The notes under the pieces: model-generated
Databases searched by the model: none
What the model saw: only the letters and a program-made list of their open reading frames with translations
Told to the model about the DNA's origin: nothing
Shown here: positions 28,269-38,940 of the stretch, one piece after another
Numbering within the stretch: the first letter of the stretch is position 1
Layout of the letters: every line of letters starts with the position of its first letter
Position numbers and translations under genes: made by a program
Origin: Candidatus Scalindua sp.
GTDB taxonomy: Bacteria > Planctomycetota > Brocadiia > Brocadiales > Scalinduaceae
Direction: 5' to 3'
DNA: 64,000 bases
Assembly (NCBI GenBank): GCA_018670825.1
Contig: JABHIW010000153.1
Coordinates: 23,747 to 87,746, forward strand

Positions 28269-29585
28269 ATGAGTACAGTTGTTGAAGAAGCAGTACCGTT
28301 CAGGGTCGGTGAATGGTTGCCGTCGGATCAGTCTGTCCTGGAAAAATGGTTAGGGGCTCTCATCGAGAAAGAGAAGCAGAAACCAATACCGCTGGATTCG
28401 GTGATAGTGGAATTTAAAAAGCTTATTGAAGACGACCCTGAAGTCTATATGCTTTTTACCAAGATGTTTCAGCAGATCCCTAACAGGCCTCCCTATAACA
28501 AAACACCAACGGACAAACCGCAGGTAAAGGACTATCAGCATATGCTCCGCTTGATCAATAGAGTAATGACAACGGCCCCATTATTTAACAAAACAGGTCT
28601 TGTCGGTTTTTCCATTAATGCCATTCTCGACTGGCCAATGGGGACTCCAGCCGGGACTGCAGCCTTCCTGAACAATAAGGTCAATAAACAGCTGAAGAAG
28701 ATCCTCGACAAGTGGGGAACATACCTTAAATCGGAAGAGTCTGCCTGCGTGTTAAACAGTGAACCTAATCACTGGTTCAGTGAACCTGCCCTCGATGCGC
28801 TTGCCAAAAAGGATCCTTTTTATGGACAGGGAGATGATCCAAAGGATCCAAGGGAGAATTTCATTTATAACTTCAAATGTGATCTTGCTAAAACGCATTG
28901 GGGTTACAAGTCGTGGGATGACTTTTTCACCCGTGAATTTAATGAAGGGAGACGCCCCGTAGCATCGCCTGATGACCCAGGTGTCATTACCAATGCCTGC
29001 GAGTCGGCTCCCTATAGAATTGCCTACGGTGTGCAAAAACGTGAGACTTTCTGGATCAAAGCGCAGCCTTACTCCCTTGACCATATGTTGGCAGGTCGTC
29101 ATGTGGATAAATTTCTCGGTGGGACAGTTTACCAGGCTTTCCTCAGCGCAAAGAGCTATCACCGCTGGAACTGTCCTGTAGACGGAGAGATTGTACAAAC
29201 CTGCATTATTGAGGGCAGCTACTATGCCGAGGCCTTGTCGGAAGGTTTTGATCGTGCCGGTCCGAATGATTCACAGGGCTACATAACCGAAGTGGCTACG
29301 CGTGCATTGATCTTTATCAAAGCCGACAATGACGATATTGGGCTCATGTGTTTTAAGCCTGTTGGAATGGCCGAGGTTTCCAGTTGTGACATTCAAGTCG
29401 AGAAAGGACATCCTGTCAAGAAAGGTGACTCATTAGGGACCTTCCGTTTTGGCGGTTCTACCCATTGCCTCTTCTTTGGTCCACAGGTGAAGCTTGCCTT
29501 CGATCTCCATGGCCAAACTCCCGGATTGAATTCAAGCAATATCCCGGTAAACGCAAAACTTGCCACGGTAGTTAAACCAGACTAG
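28269..29585 (+). CDS. Phosphatidylserine decarboxylase-like protein
   Basis: GYKSWDDFFTREFNEGRRPV...YHRWNCPVDGEIV...GGSTHCLFFGP; AGGAGG before the ATG at 28269 (track start 28212 less likely). Confidence 0.85.
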   Translation: MSTVVEEAVPFRVGEWLPSDQSVLEKWLGALIEKEKQKPIPLDSVIVEFKKLIEDDPEVYMLFTKMFQQIPNRPPYNKTPTDKPQVKDYQHMLRLINRVMTTAPLFNKTGLVGFSINAILDWPMGTPAGTAAFLNNKVNKQLKKILDKWGTYLKSEESACVLNSEPNHWFSEPALDALAKKDPFYGQGDDPKDPRENFIYNFKCDLAKTHWGYKSWDDFFTREFNEGRRPVASPDDPGVITNACESAPYRIAYGVQKRETFWIKAQPYSLDHMLAGRHVDKFLGGTVYQAFLSAKSYHRWNCPVDGEIVQTCIIEGSYYAEALSEGFDRAGPNDSQGYITEVATRALIFIKADNDDIGLMCFKPVGMAEVSSCDIQVEKGHPVKKGDSLGTFRFGGSTHCLFFGPQVKLAFDLHGQTPGLNSSNIPVNAKLATVVKPD

Positions 29586-29746
29586 ACGGCGTGCAACCAT
29601 CCTGCAAAGGTTATGGATCACACCTTGACTGGATGCCCGAGAACATTAGGTTTTGTATTTGTTTCGAATTTAGTGCCCGCCAGAATGACATGTCGGGCTG
29701 GCTTCGAGTTTCTTATTTTCCAGCTTGTCTGGGTTAGGGAGGAATA

Positions 29747-31489
29747 ATGAAAAAACAACAACATTTAAAAACAGATAAATTTGCCTGTACAACAATGATT
29801 GTAGGAAAAGATGCATCAGTTGATGGTTCTGTTATTATTGCACATTCTGATGATGATGTTAGTGATACAAGAGTTATATACGTTCCATCTCAAAAGGGAG
29901 AAAACAATATTTATCGATCTGTATATTATGATGATGCAAGCTTTGGTCCAATGAAATATAATTCAACTGCTATTAGAAGGTATATTGGAACATCAAGAGG
30001 TAACGGGTATGATACTAAAGATTATCCTAATAGTTTTGATTTAGGAAAAATCTCACAACCAGATAATACCTTCTCATATTTTGATTCCAGTTATGGAATT
30101 ATGAACGAACATAATCTAATGATTGGAGAGTGTACCTGTGGCGCAAAGGTTCATCCAAATCCTAAACATAATGTGAGAATATTTTATTCCTCTGAGCTTT
30201 CCCGCGTGGCACTTGAACGATGCAAAACAGCAAGAGAAGCCATCGATTTGATTGCAGAACTTATTTATCAATATGGCTACTATGGAACAGGTGAAACATT
30301 GCTTTTAGGTGATGCGGATGAGGGATGGGTCATGGAAATGTGTGGCTATGATCTGGATGGATCTGACGGGATATGGGTAGCACAAAGAGTTCCTGATGAT
30401 CACTATTTTGTTGAGGCAAATGAGTTTCGTATAAGAGATATTTATATGAACAAAAATGATAAACGGGTAAATAATGTTAAAGATCTTCCTTGCTACTTCA
30501 AATCGAGTTTAGAAAATAATCCTGAAAAAGAGAATGATGACCTGCTCTATTCTTCTAATCTTTTTAAGGCGTGTGAAGACAATGGATGGATAGAAAAAAA
30601 TACAAAGCATCTGGATTGGCTGCCAACAGTAAGTTATGGCGAGTACAACCATCCATACTACTCTTTAAGACGTGTCTGGCGTGCATTTTCAAAAGTCGCT
30701 CCTTTATCTAACTTGCAACCTTATGTTGATGATGGATATACTCGTGCCTATCCGTTTTCTTTAAAACCAGAGAAAAAATTATCAGTCCTTGATGTGGCTT
30801 CAATATACCGTGATCATTACGAAGGAACTGAATTTGACTTAACAAGAGGAAGAGCTGCCGGCCCATTTAATAATCCTGTGAGGTGTGAAGGTAATCCTGA
30901 TCATGGTGATTCCTGGAATTTAAATAAACACAAACCTGCTGGTGCATGGGAGCGACCTATATCTATATATCGTTGCGGTATGATGTGGATTAATCAGGCA
31001 AAGAGAAACGGTAATGACTCGACTGGTTTTTCCTGGATTGGGTTGGATCGTCCCGTTGCAAATTGCATTATGCCTTTTTATAGTAAAATGAAATCTTTAC
31101 CGGAAAAAATTGAGACAATGAACCTTCTTGAGTTTGCTTTTAAAGGTAACAGTGCATGGTGGGCTTTCAACTTTGTTGCTAACTACGTTAACCTGAATTA
31201 CGAATATATGATGAGAGAGGTTGTTGCCCTGCAAAATCAATTAGAAAAAGATTCTGCAGGAAAAATCAAACCCGTGTTGGATGGTCAGTCAAGTGAATTT
31301 ATAATTGAGTTCTGTAATAATAATTTAGATACAGTGGTAAATAAATGGTGGGAATTAGCAGTAACATTAATTGTAAGATATAATGACGGCTGCATAACTA
31401 CAGGTCCAAATAATATTATGGAAAAATTAGATTATCCAAAGTCATGGTTAAAAGATGTCGGTTTTTATGAAGGGCCTATAAACTACTAA
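29747..31489 (+). CDS. Peptidase C69 family dipeptidase
   Basis: CTTMIVGKDASVDGSVIIAHSDDD; GIMNEHNLMIGECTCGAK; ERCKTAREAIDLIAELI; GETLLLGDADEGWVMEM. Confidence 0.88.
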   Translation: MKKQQHLKTDKFACTTMIVGKDASVDGSVIIAHSDDDVSDTRVIYVPSQKGENNIYRSVYYDDASFGPMKYNSTAIRRYIGTSRGNGYDTKDYPNSFDLGKISQPDNTFSYFDSSYGIMNEHNLMIGECTCGAKVHPNPKHNVRIFYSSELSRVALERCKTAREAIDLIAELIYQYGYYGTGETLLLGDADEGWVMEMCGYDLDGSDGIWVAQRVPDDHYFVEANEFRIRDIYMNKNDKRVNNVKDLPCYFKSSLENNPEKENDDLLYSSNLFKACEDNGWIEKNTKHLDWLPTVSYGEYNHPYYSLRRVWRAFSKVAPLSNLQPYVDDGYTRAYPFSLKPEKKLSVLDVASIYRDHYEGTEFDLTRGRAAGPFNNPVRCEGNPDHGDSWNLNKHKPAGAWERPISIYRCGMMWINQAKRNGNDSTGFSWIGLDRPVANCIMPFYSKMKSLPEKIETMNLLEFAFKGNSAWWAFNFVANYVNLNYEYMMREVVALQNQLEKDSAGKIKPVLDGQSSEFIIEFCNNNLDTVVNKWWELAVTLIVRYNDGCITTGPNNIMEKLDYPKSWLKDVGFYEGPINY

Positions 31490-31644
31490 AGACGAATTTA
31501 TGGACAGCAACTGTATTTGTTAACAGCATGATAACACTGGGATTAAGGGTTGATGGGTCTGCTTTCCGCCTGAATGACCCGGTCAAGCCATTCGGACGTG
31601 GGGCAGGCGCTTGACAAACAAACAAAACATACATTCAAAGACAG

Positions 31645-31760
31645 TTAATCACGCAAAGACACAAAGAACACAAAGAACACAAAGGGAAAAATTAATATCT
31701 TTTATTTTATCTTTTTAAATTTGATTTCTTCGTGATCTCTGTGTCTTTGTGTGAAATTTT
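31645..31760. repeat. CACAAAGAA tandem repeats within an inverted repeat (ACACAAAGA...TCTTTGTGT)
   Basis: CACGCAAAGACACAAAGAACACAAAGAACACAAAG ... TCTGTGTCTTTGTGTG. Confidence 0.7.
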
Positions 31761-31905
31761 CTTTTGTTTCTCACTTTTAATTAAAAATTGTCTACGACAA
31801 AATGTAACAATTGTGACATTTTTATATCTACAAAATACCCTTCAAAATGGAACAAATGTTCAATGTTTCATATCTTTAATCTGTGTTATAAAAGAAGCAG
31901 AGGTG
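31745..31905 (+). promoter_or_regulatory. Conserved upstream block 2
   Basis: Homologous to 26290-26465; also contains GAACAAATGTTC palindrome. Confidence 0.7.
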
Positions 31906-32006
31906 ATAGGAAAAAAGGCGAAAGATCAGTTTAAATGATAAGAAAAACAGGAGGCTATTATGAGATTAAAAAATTGTTTCTTGATCTACAGTAGGATGGT
32001 GCGAAG

Positions 32007-32693
32007 ATGAAAAGGATATTGTTTTGTTTAATCGCAATGCCGGTAGCGTTTGTACTGGTAACCTCAGCGAATGCGGCCCTCATAACCAGAGGCACTGGAA
32101 TATCAACACATGGTACTTTCAACCTAATCTATGACACTGATCTTGACCTCACGTGGTACGATTTTACCAATGCCGGAGACCTATGGAATAATCAGGCAGA
32201 TTGGGCTGGTGCATTATCGGTTGATTTCGGCGGTGATACTTATGATGACTGGCGTCTGCCGTCAACAGTGGATGGCTCAACTGTGTGGAGCTATGATGGT
32301 ACCACAACGTACGGTTATAATGTTACGAATAGTGAGATGGGCCATCTCTATTACACAGAGCTGGGGAATAAAGGGTATTTTGCTACCGATGGTACTTTTC
32401 CACAACCTGGATGGGGCCTGTTAAACACCGGAGATTTTCAGAATTTGATAGCCGCTTCTTACTGGTCTGGTACCGCGGTTGCAGGTTCTCCAGGCTGGTA
32501 CTGGAATCCCATGTTGGCCGATGGGGGACAGCTCACGTTCCACTGGTCCGGCACTTTTTATGGGTTGGCAGTTCGTGATGGTGATGTTGGTGTTGTCCCA
32601 GAACCCGCAACCATTACACTACTCGGCATTGGCCTTGTTGGACTTGCAGGTGCAACAGCAAGGCGGAGACAGAAAAAGGTAAAATACCAATAA
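32007..32693 (+). CDS. PEP-CTERM protein with DUF1566/Lcl-like domain
   Basis: Signal peptide; DLDLTWYDFTNAGDLWNNQ...DDWRLPSTVDG; C-terminal VPEPATITLLGIGLVGLAGATARRRQKK. Confidence 0.9.
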   Translation: MKRILFCLIAMPVAFVLVTSANAALITRGTGISTHGTFNLIYDTDLDLTWYDFTNAGDLWNNQADWAGALSVDFGGDTYDDWRLPSTVDGSTVWSYDGTTTYGYNVTNSEMGHLYYTELGNKGYFATDGTFPQPGWGLLNTGDFQNLIAASYWSGTAVAGSPGWYWNPMLADGGQLTFHWSGTFYGLAVRDGDVGVVPEPATITLLGIGLVGLAGATARRRQKKVKYQ

Positions 32694-32736
32694 CGCTAAT
32701 CTATAATATCATCTTAATCGATGGGAGGGGGGAAGA

Positions 32737-33762
32737 ATGATGTTTAAAAAAGAAAAAGGAAAATTAATAGTTATATTTTTTGCCACGTTTATTATTGTAT
32801 TCATGGCCAGTGTTTCCAGTGCCATAACCTTTGGTCCGGCTGTTAACATGGGATCTACTGTTAATACCGGTGCTGATGAAAGATTTCCCGATATTTCCTC
32901 TGATGCCCTGGATTTATACCTCTCTTCTGACAGAACCGGAGGTAGTGGTTTACGCGATATTTATCTATCTACCCGTCCTGATATCTCAAGCTCCTTTGGC
33001 TTACCGTCAAATCTGGGAGTGACAATAAACAGTACAGTTACTGACAGTGCACCAAGTATTACATCCAATAATGTTGCTCTGTTTTTTAGTTCTGATAGAC
33101 TTTCAGGTTCAGGAAGCGGTGACATCTGGGTTTCAGTCCTATCCGGTGCGCCAAATAACGTAGGATCAGTTAACACCACAGCTAATGACATTGCACCTGA
33201 CATATCTCCTGATGGCCTGACCATTTTTTTTACCTCCGACAGATCAGGTGGAAGCGGTGGTAATGATATTTATATGGCAACCAGATCAACTATCCCTGGT
33301 GCATTTGGTACAGCTCTTAATCTGACAACAATAAATACAGGGTTTAGTGATCTTGGCCCCACAATATCATCCGACGGATTAAGCCTCTATTTTACATCTG
33401 ATCGTCCTGGTGGGTTTGGTGGTTTTGATCTGTATGTTTCAACTCGTCCCGACTTAATTTCATATTTTGGTTCTGGTGTAAATTTGGGAGCCAGTATTAA
33501 CAGCAGTTTCAATGAAATGGGACCCAGTATATCTTCTGACGGCAGTACACTATATTATGATTCTAACAGATCAGGTGGATTTGGTGGTTATGACATATAT
33601 CAGTCTACTGCAGTCCCTGAACCCACAACCATCTTATTACTTGGGATGGGCTTAGCGGGATTTGCAGGGGTATTGGTAAGACGGAGGTTTAAGAGGCTAA
33701 ACAGCAGTAGTACAGTCTCTAATATTATCTCAATCCAGAGGAACAATAGTTATTTGCTATAA
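32737..33762 (+). CDS. PEP-CTERM protein with PD40/WD40-like beta-propeller repeats
   Basis: Repeated ISSDGLSLYFTSDRPGGFGGFDLYVSTRP; VPEPTTILLLGMGLAGFAGVLVRRR. Confidence 0.9.
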   Translation: MMFKKEKGKLIVIFFATFIIVFMASVSSAITFGPAVNMGSTVNTGADERFPDISSDALDLYLSSDRTGGSGLRDIYLSTRPDISSSFGLPSNLGVTINSTVTDSAPSITSNNVALFFSSDRLSGSGSGDIWVSVLSGAPNNVGSVNTTANDIAPDISPDGLTIFFTSDRSGGSGGNDIYMATRSTIPGAFGTALNLTTINTGFSDLGPTISSDGLSLYFTSDRPGGFGGFDLYVSTRPDLISYFGSGVNLGASINSSFNEMGPSISSDGSTLYYDSNRSGGFGGYDIYQSTAVPEPTTILLLGMGLAGFAGVLVRRRFKRLNSSSTVSNIISIQRNNSYLL

Positions 33763-33955
33763 ATCTGATAATCCGAGTGTTACCCGCTTAAAGTACTTAA
33801 AGGCACGATTTATCGGGAATCCAGGATATACTAGCCACTGGACTCCCGATAAATGCATTTGGATATAACAAAAGCGGTATACACAAATTCCTAACCGGAC
33901 GCTACTGAGTTTGTTCAATAAAAAGCTTCAACTTATTAAATACAATCAACAATTC

Positions 33956-36223
33956 TTAATCCTCACTCTTTGCACTGTTTCTTTTCTCCAATTTCTCCAG
34001 TAAGAACAGGATTTCGGCAGCATCGATATAATCCAGATTTGGATCAGAGGCCAACTCTTTTTCACGAGAACCGGCAAGGATGGAATGTAGCTTTGCAATC
34101 AACAGCTTACCTTGTGCCGGTATTTTCGGGTCTTTTGCCACTTCATCCAGATGCTTTTTCACCTCCTCCGGTGGTTGATCTGCCATTGCATCATCAAACA
34201 AGGTACATAATCTTGCACCCGGATTCTGGTCTTCCCCACCTTCACTACGGAATGTGAGGTATAATTGGATTGCCTGCTCACGCGCCTGTGCTGCTGCTTC
34301 CTGATTATCGTCAGCCAGTTCAATCTCACGTAGTTTGTCCCAGGCCCTCCATGGTTCAACATTATGGCCATATGGTTTAAAGCACTCAATAGCTCGCTGG
34401 ATTTCCTGCCTTGCATCTTTGTAGCGTTTAAGTGCGATTAATGTAATGGATAGATTTCCACGGACGCGGCCTTCATCTGCCATGTTATTGATCTCGACAT
34501 ATTTTTCTGCTGATCGTTGTAGAAAGGTTACTGCTTCATCTGTTCGTCCTATTTTTGCGTAAAAGCTTCCGAGTCTCCCCAGATTCTTAGCCTGATCTAA
34601 CAGGTTATTTTGTTGTTCAGAAATGGCAAGAGATTTTTTAAATGCCTGCTCCGATTCTTCAAATTGACCGATTTCCTCGTGTACTGCACCCATCTGCTGA
34701 TAGGCAACTGCAACCATATCCATATCACCAAGTTTTTCAAATATCTCCCGTGCTTCATCGTGGGCCTTAATAGCGTCTTCGTATCGCTCCTGAGATAGCC
34801 GTACCGTTCCAAGTTGACCTTTTCCTATGGCCATATGTTTTTCACTCTTGTATTTTTCGGCAATGCGAATACATTCTTGAAAAGCGGCGGCGGATTCATC
34901 TAAACGATCAAGATCGAGAAGACACTCCCCTTTTTTGGCAAGTGAAGCAGATGCCATTATTCCGGCAGCTTCAGAGCTTTTCTGATCAGCAATTTGTTCA
35001 AAGCGTTGGATAGCTTCATTAATTGCCTGAAGCGCGTTTTCGGAAGCGCCTCCCATTCTTAATACACGTCCAAGCTGTATGTACGCCTCTGTTGTGTCGT
35101 AATCTGCTCCCTCATAACTTGTATCACCTGCTTTTATGCATTTGTCAAGGAGCACCTGCGCGACACTTAAAGCCTGTGGAAGATTTCCTATTTCCAGGTA
35201 TTTTTCAACCTGTAATCTCAAGGTTTCAAATCTTGAAGAGTTCCATTCTGAAGTCTTTTTCTGCTCTACCTTCTGAATCGCCTTTACTTTTGCCAGGATA
35301 TCCGGTTTGTCTAGATGTGCAATCAATTGTTCAAGTAATGTAGCTCTGTCCAGAGTAACTTCAGGCACTTCCTGTATCTGTACATATTCCAGAGATTGTA
35401 TCAGATTAGGTAGTTCCATCAGCGTCAGTTCATCCGCAAGGTTTGAATCTACCGATTGTTGTTTATACAGAAATTCACTCAATTGTCGTAAGCATTCGGC
35501 CCATCTGCCTCTACTTTTGTCGAGTATAGCTTCATCCAATTCATTCAGGAGATAAGGACACAGAGAGGGGTGAAAGTGTAGAAAACCATAAGGCATAGGT
35601 TTTGCCAGCTTAATTTCACGCAATTCATTAATCAATAAATCCCTTTCAGCATCATTAAGCTGTAAAACATTTGCTATATTTGAAATACTAGCACCTTCCT
35701 GAAAAACACCCAGGGGTTTAATCTTCTGACGAATATTAGGTGACAGTCGTTTCAGGGAATTTTCTATTCCGTCAATGAGAGCCTTTTCACGTTTGTCAGA
35801 CAGGCTTTTATTCAATACTGCAACTATTTGAGATACGGCTTCATTTATACCGCCAGGACCGATCAGGATCTGTGTTCCAACCGGTTCATTTCCAAACTGT
35901 TCATTTAGCTCTGCAGGGTTAACACCTGCTAACAGTAATGGAATCACTTTGTAATTATCTCCTTCTTTACGGTTCACTTCCAGAGCGTATTTTATCTCTT
36001 TTAGGACCTGAGGAGAATTTATCGTGTCGGGTCCAATCACGGCAATAAATGCACCTGATTCTTCAATCTGCTGTTTTATGTCAGAATTCAATTCATCATC
36101 AGGAGCTGTTTCATGTGAGTCCGCACGGGTATTCAGCCCCTGGTTTTCTACTCCTTTACACAGACTTATTACAAGTGGCTTATATTTCTTGCCATGGGAA
36201 ATGAAGATATAATTATTTTTCAT
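33956..36223 (-). CDS. TIR-domain protein with winged-helix-like linker and TPR array
   Basis: N-terminus YIFISHGKKYKPLVISLCKGVENQGLN...IEESGAFIAVIGPDTINSPQVLKEIKYAL; TPRs thereafter. Confidence 0.85.
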   Translation of the reverse strand: MKNNYIFISHGKKYKPLVISLCKGVENQGLNTRADSHETAPDDELNSDIKQQIEESGAFIAVIGPDTINSPQVLKEIKYALEVNRKEGDNYKVIPLLLAGVNPAELNEQFGNEPVGTQILIGPGGINEAVSQIVAVLNKSLSDKREKALIDGIENSLKRLSPNIRQKIKPLGVFQEGASISNIANVLQLNDAERDLLINELREIKLAKPMPYGFLHFHPSLCPYLLNELDEAILDKSRGRWAECLRQLSEFLYKQQSVDSNLADELTLMELPNLIQSLEYVQIQEVPEVTLDRATLLEQLIAHLDKPDILAKVKAIQKVEQKKTSEWNSSRFETLRLQVEKYLEIGNLPQALSVAQVLLDKCIKAGDTSYEGADYDTTEAYIQLGRVLRMGGASENALQAINEAIQRFEQIADQKSSEAAGIMASASLAKKGECLLDLDRLDESAAAFQECIRIAEKYKSEKHMAIGKGQLGTVRLSQERYEDAIKAHDEAREIFEKLGDMDMVAVAYQQMGAVHEEIGQFEESEQAFKKSLAISEQQNNLLDQAKNLGRLGSFYAKIGRTDEAVTFLQRSAEKYVEINNMADEGRVRGNLSITLIALKRYKDARQEIQRAIECFKPYGHNVEPWRAWDKLREIELADDNQEAAAQAREQAIQLYLTFRSEGGEDQNPGARLCTLFDDAMADQPPEEVKKHLDEVAKDPKIPAQGKLLIAKLHSILAGSREKELASDPNLDYIDAAEILFLLEKLEKRNSAKSED

Positions 36224-36577
36224 AATGCCTTCCTAATATTTTAATAATTTTAACAATAACAACTTTAATCTTATTCCTTATCTTTTACTAAAAAAAATGT
36301 ATTACAAAAAAGTATAATAATGAATCTCTTTTAAATCAATGTTCAAAACGTCGGAATATGGAAATATTTGTGAAACGGGTAAGTATGTTCTTTCCTGAAA
36401 ATGGATATTTTAACATCTTATACACCTAATATGGTAACTTTAATTGACATATCCACAATCATTACTATAATAAACGATTAAAAAATTCCGGGTGTTTAAG
36501 CCGGTTTGTGATAAGCACTAAGGGGGAAATCCCTCATATCATTTCGCATATTTATTAGAATAAAGAAAACGTAAAAA

Positions 36578-37516
36578 ATGAGTGGTGAAATCGAAAGTCT
36601 GGATATTGATGAAAAGGTAGAGAGTACCGTCTTAAGGTATGTCGGGAATACCCCTTTAGTAAGGATCAAAACTCCTCAGGATATATCTGATAAAATTGAG
36701 ATATACGCTAAACTTGAATATTTTAACCCGGGAGGGTCGGTAAAAGACCGTCCGGTGTTGAGGATGATAAAAGAGGCAATAAAGACTGGAGAACTTACTC
36801 ACGACAAGGCAATTCTGGACTCTACCTCGGGAAATGCGGGAGTCGCATACTCAATGATAGGTGCAGCGTTGGGATATGAAGTGGATCTGGTTATACCCGG
36901 AAACGCCAGCAAAGAAAGAATGCAAACCATCAGGGCTTACGGGGCAACGATTATTACCACTGATCCTATAAAGGGATATGATGAGGCGATAAGAAGAGCA
37001 CATGAGATGCTGGCAGAAAATCCCGATAAATATTATATGCCGGACCAATACGCAAACGAGAATAATCCACTTGCTCATTATGAAACAACAGGTAAAGAGA
37101 TCCTGGAACAGACTGATGGAAAGGTCACACACTTTATTTGCGGTGTTGGTACAGGCGGTACGGTGATGGGTGTCGGGAGAAGGCTTAAGGAATACAATCC
37201 GGACATAAAGATTTATGTCATCAAGCCTGAGGACTTTCCCGGGATTGAGGGGCTAAAGCCTATGGGTGAAGAGTATATAAAACCAAAGATTTACCGGGAT
37301 GATTTTATCGAAGATAGTGTATTTAATATAACCTCCGAGGAGGCAAAGGACACGTGTTGTACTCTGGCCAGTGAAATGGCCCTCTTTGTCGGGCAGTCGT
37401 CTGGCGCATTTATGAAAGGTGCTCTAGAGTTGGCCGAGGAAATAGACGAAGGCGTGATAGTCACCCTTTTTCCTGATACCGGCAGCAGATATTTCAGCAC
37501 ACAATTATGGGAATAA
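36578..37516 (+). CDS. Cysteine synthase family (PLP-dependent)
   Basis: VGNTPLVRI; EYFNPGGSVKDRP; DSTSGNAGVAYSMIGAALGY; GVGTGGTVMGVGRRLKE. Confidence 0.93.
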   Translation: MSGEIESLDIDEKVESTVLRYVGNTPLVRIKTPQDISDKIEIYAKLEYFNPGGSVKDRPVLRMIKEAIKTGELTHDKAILDSTSGNAGVAYSMIGAALGYEVDLVIPGNASKERMQTIRAYGATIITTDPIKGYDEAIRRAHEMLAENPDKYYMPDQYANENNPLAHYETTGKEILEQTDGKVTHFICGVGTGGTVMGVGRRLKEYNPDIKIYVIKPEDFPGIEGLKPMGEEYIKPKIYRDDFIEDSVFNITSEEAKDTCCTLASEMALFVGQSSGAFMKGALELAEEIDEGVIVTLFPDTGSRYFSTQLWE

Positions 37517-38232
37517 AAAAAATGAAAAGAAATTTATTTACACTTCTGGGTATTTCAATATTATCACTTCTGTTTATTACCGTGAATTCCGGTTGCAGCA
37601 ATAAGCAAGGAGATGCTGAAGAACATTATGATATAGGTACACTTCATTGGAAACAGGGAAGGATTGATGATGCCATCGAAGAATATAAGAGGTCAGTAAG
37701 TATTTTTCCCTATTTCGAGAAAGCACACTTTAGTCTGGGTTGTGTATATACCCAGAAAGGGGAATACGATCTTGCAATTGAATCATTCAAGCAAGGATTG
37801 GAAATCAAACCGGATTGGATAGAGGCGCACACAAACCTGGGCGCCGCATATGAAGCAAATAGTATGGCTAAAGATGCTCTGGAAGAGTATAAAAAAGCAT
37901 TAGGGATCAATCCTGATGTCCCGGAATCTCACATAAATCTGGGTAATCTATTTCTCAAGATGGAGAGATTTGATGAGGCTATTGGTGAATATAATATTGC
38001 CATCAAACTTAAGCCTGGCTTCTCGGAAGCCTACAACAATCTTGGTTATGTTTATTTCAAACAGAGTAATTATAGCTTAGCGATTAACAATTTTAAGAAA
38101 GCCATTGAACAAAAACCGGATTATATTAGCGCATATAATAATCTTGGACAGGCATATATAAAAGTAGGGATGCGTGATAAAGCACGGGAACAGTACGACA
38201 TAGTCCAAGAACTTTCCAGCAAGAACAAGTAA
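37507..38232 (+). CDS. TPR-repeat lipoprotein (start possibly 37522)
   Basis: Signal/lipobox-like TVNSGCSNK and successive TPRs. Confidence 0.85.
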   Translation: MGIKKMKRNLFTLLGISILSLLFITVNSGCSNKQGDAEEHYDIGTLHWKQGRIDDAIEEYKRSVSIFPYFEKAHFSLGCVYTQKGEYDLAIESFKQGLEIKPDWIEAHTNLGAAYEANSMAKDALEEYKKALGINPDVPESHINLGNLFLKMERFDEAIGEYNIAIKLKPGFSEAYNNLGYVYFKQSNYSLAINNFKKAIEQKPDYISAYNNLGQAYIKVGMRDKAREQYDIVQELSSKNK

Positions 38233-38462
38233 ATAGGCAGAGTAAAGACCTCTTCCCCGGACAGAAAGTGTCGAGAACTTTAAACCCCTCCTTAAGAAGT
38301 CAATGTCATTGAATTAAGAGATTTGATCTTTACATATAGAAAACAAATCTTTTTTTGGAGTGCAGTAACCGTGTTACTGCATTAACACGCATCATCACGG
38401 ATGATGCACTCCATATTTCTACCTTAACTTGATGTATAGGAATTCCAAAGTTGGAGACGTTG

Positions 38463-38541
38463 AGATTCTTCGGTCGTTCCTTCCTCAGAATGACACGCAA
38501 AAAATGTCATTCTGAATGAAGCGGAGCGGAATGAAGAATCT
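38463..38541. repeat. Interspersed palindromic element, rearranged copy C
   Basis: AGATTCTTCGGTCGTTCCTTCCTCAGAATGACA...TGTCATTCTGAATGAAGCGGAGCGGAATGAAGAATCT. Confidence 0.8.
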
Positions 38542-38940
38542 AACTTGAAGATGCCTACCATATGATTAACAAACCTGTTTGCTAAAAGTTGTATAGGTTC
38601 ACTTTGCATTTGTTGCCTTAAATCTATTGGCAATACCGACAAAAGACTGGGTTTGTTATTATTCCATTTAACGTAATTCACATATCAAGCGTAAATACTA
38701 TGCAAATTAAGACTTACGCAATTATGCTTTTGTGTCAGGTTCTTTATTATTCGGCAGTTTTAATTATACTGTAATTGGCATATGTATATTGTTTGCAATA
38801 AGTTGCGCTTATTGGTATATATTGCTTATGTTTTTATACAAAGTACTTTTTAAGGGTTTATGAATAATACAGGTTATAAAGCGTGGAGGAGATGTAGAAC
38901 TGGATAATCTTATAATGGTATGTAAAGAAAAGGTGTAAAG

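Noticed and set aside
31645-31690. CACAAAGAA repeats as possible DnaA boxes or iterons
   Set aside because: Part of an inverted CACAAAGA/TCTTTGTG repeat typical of dispersed intergenic repeats; no replication genes nearby
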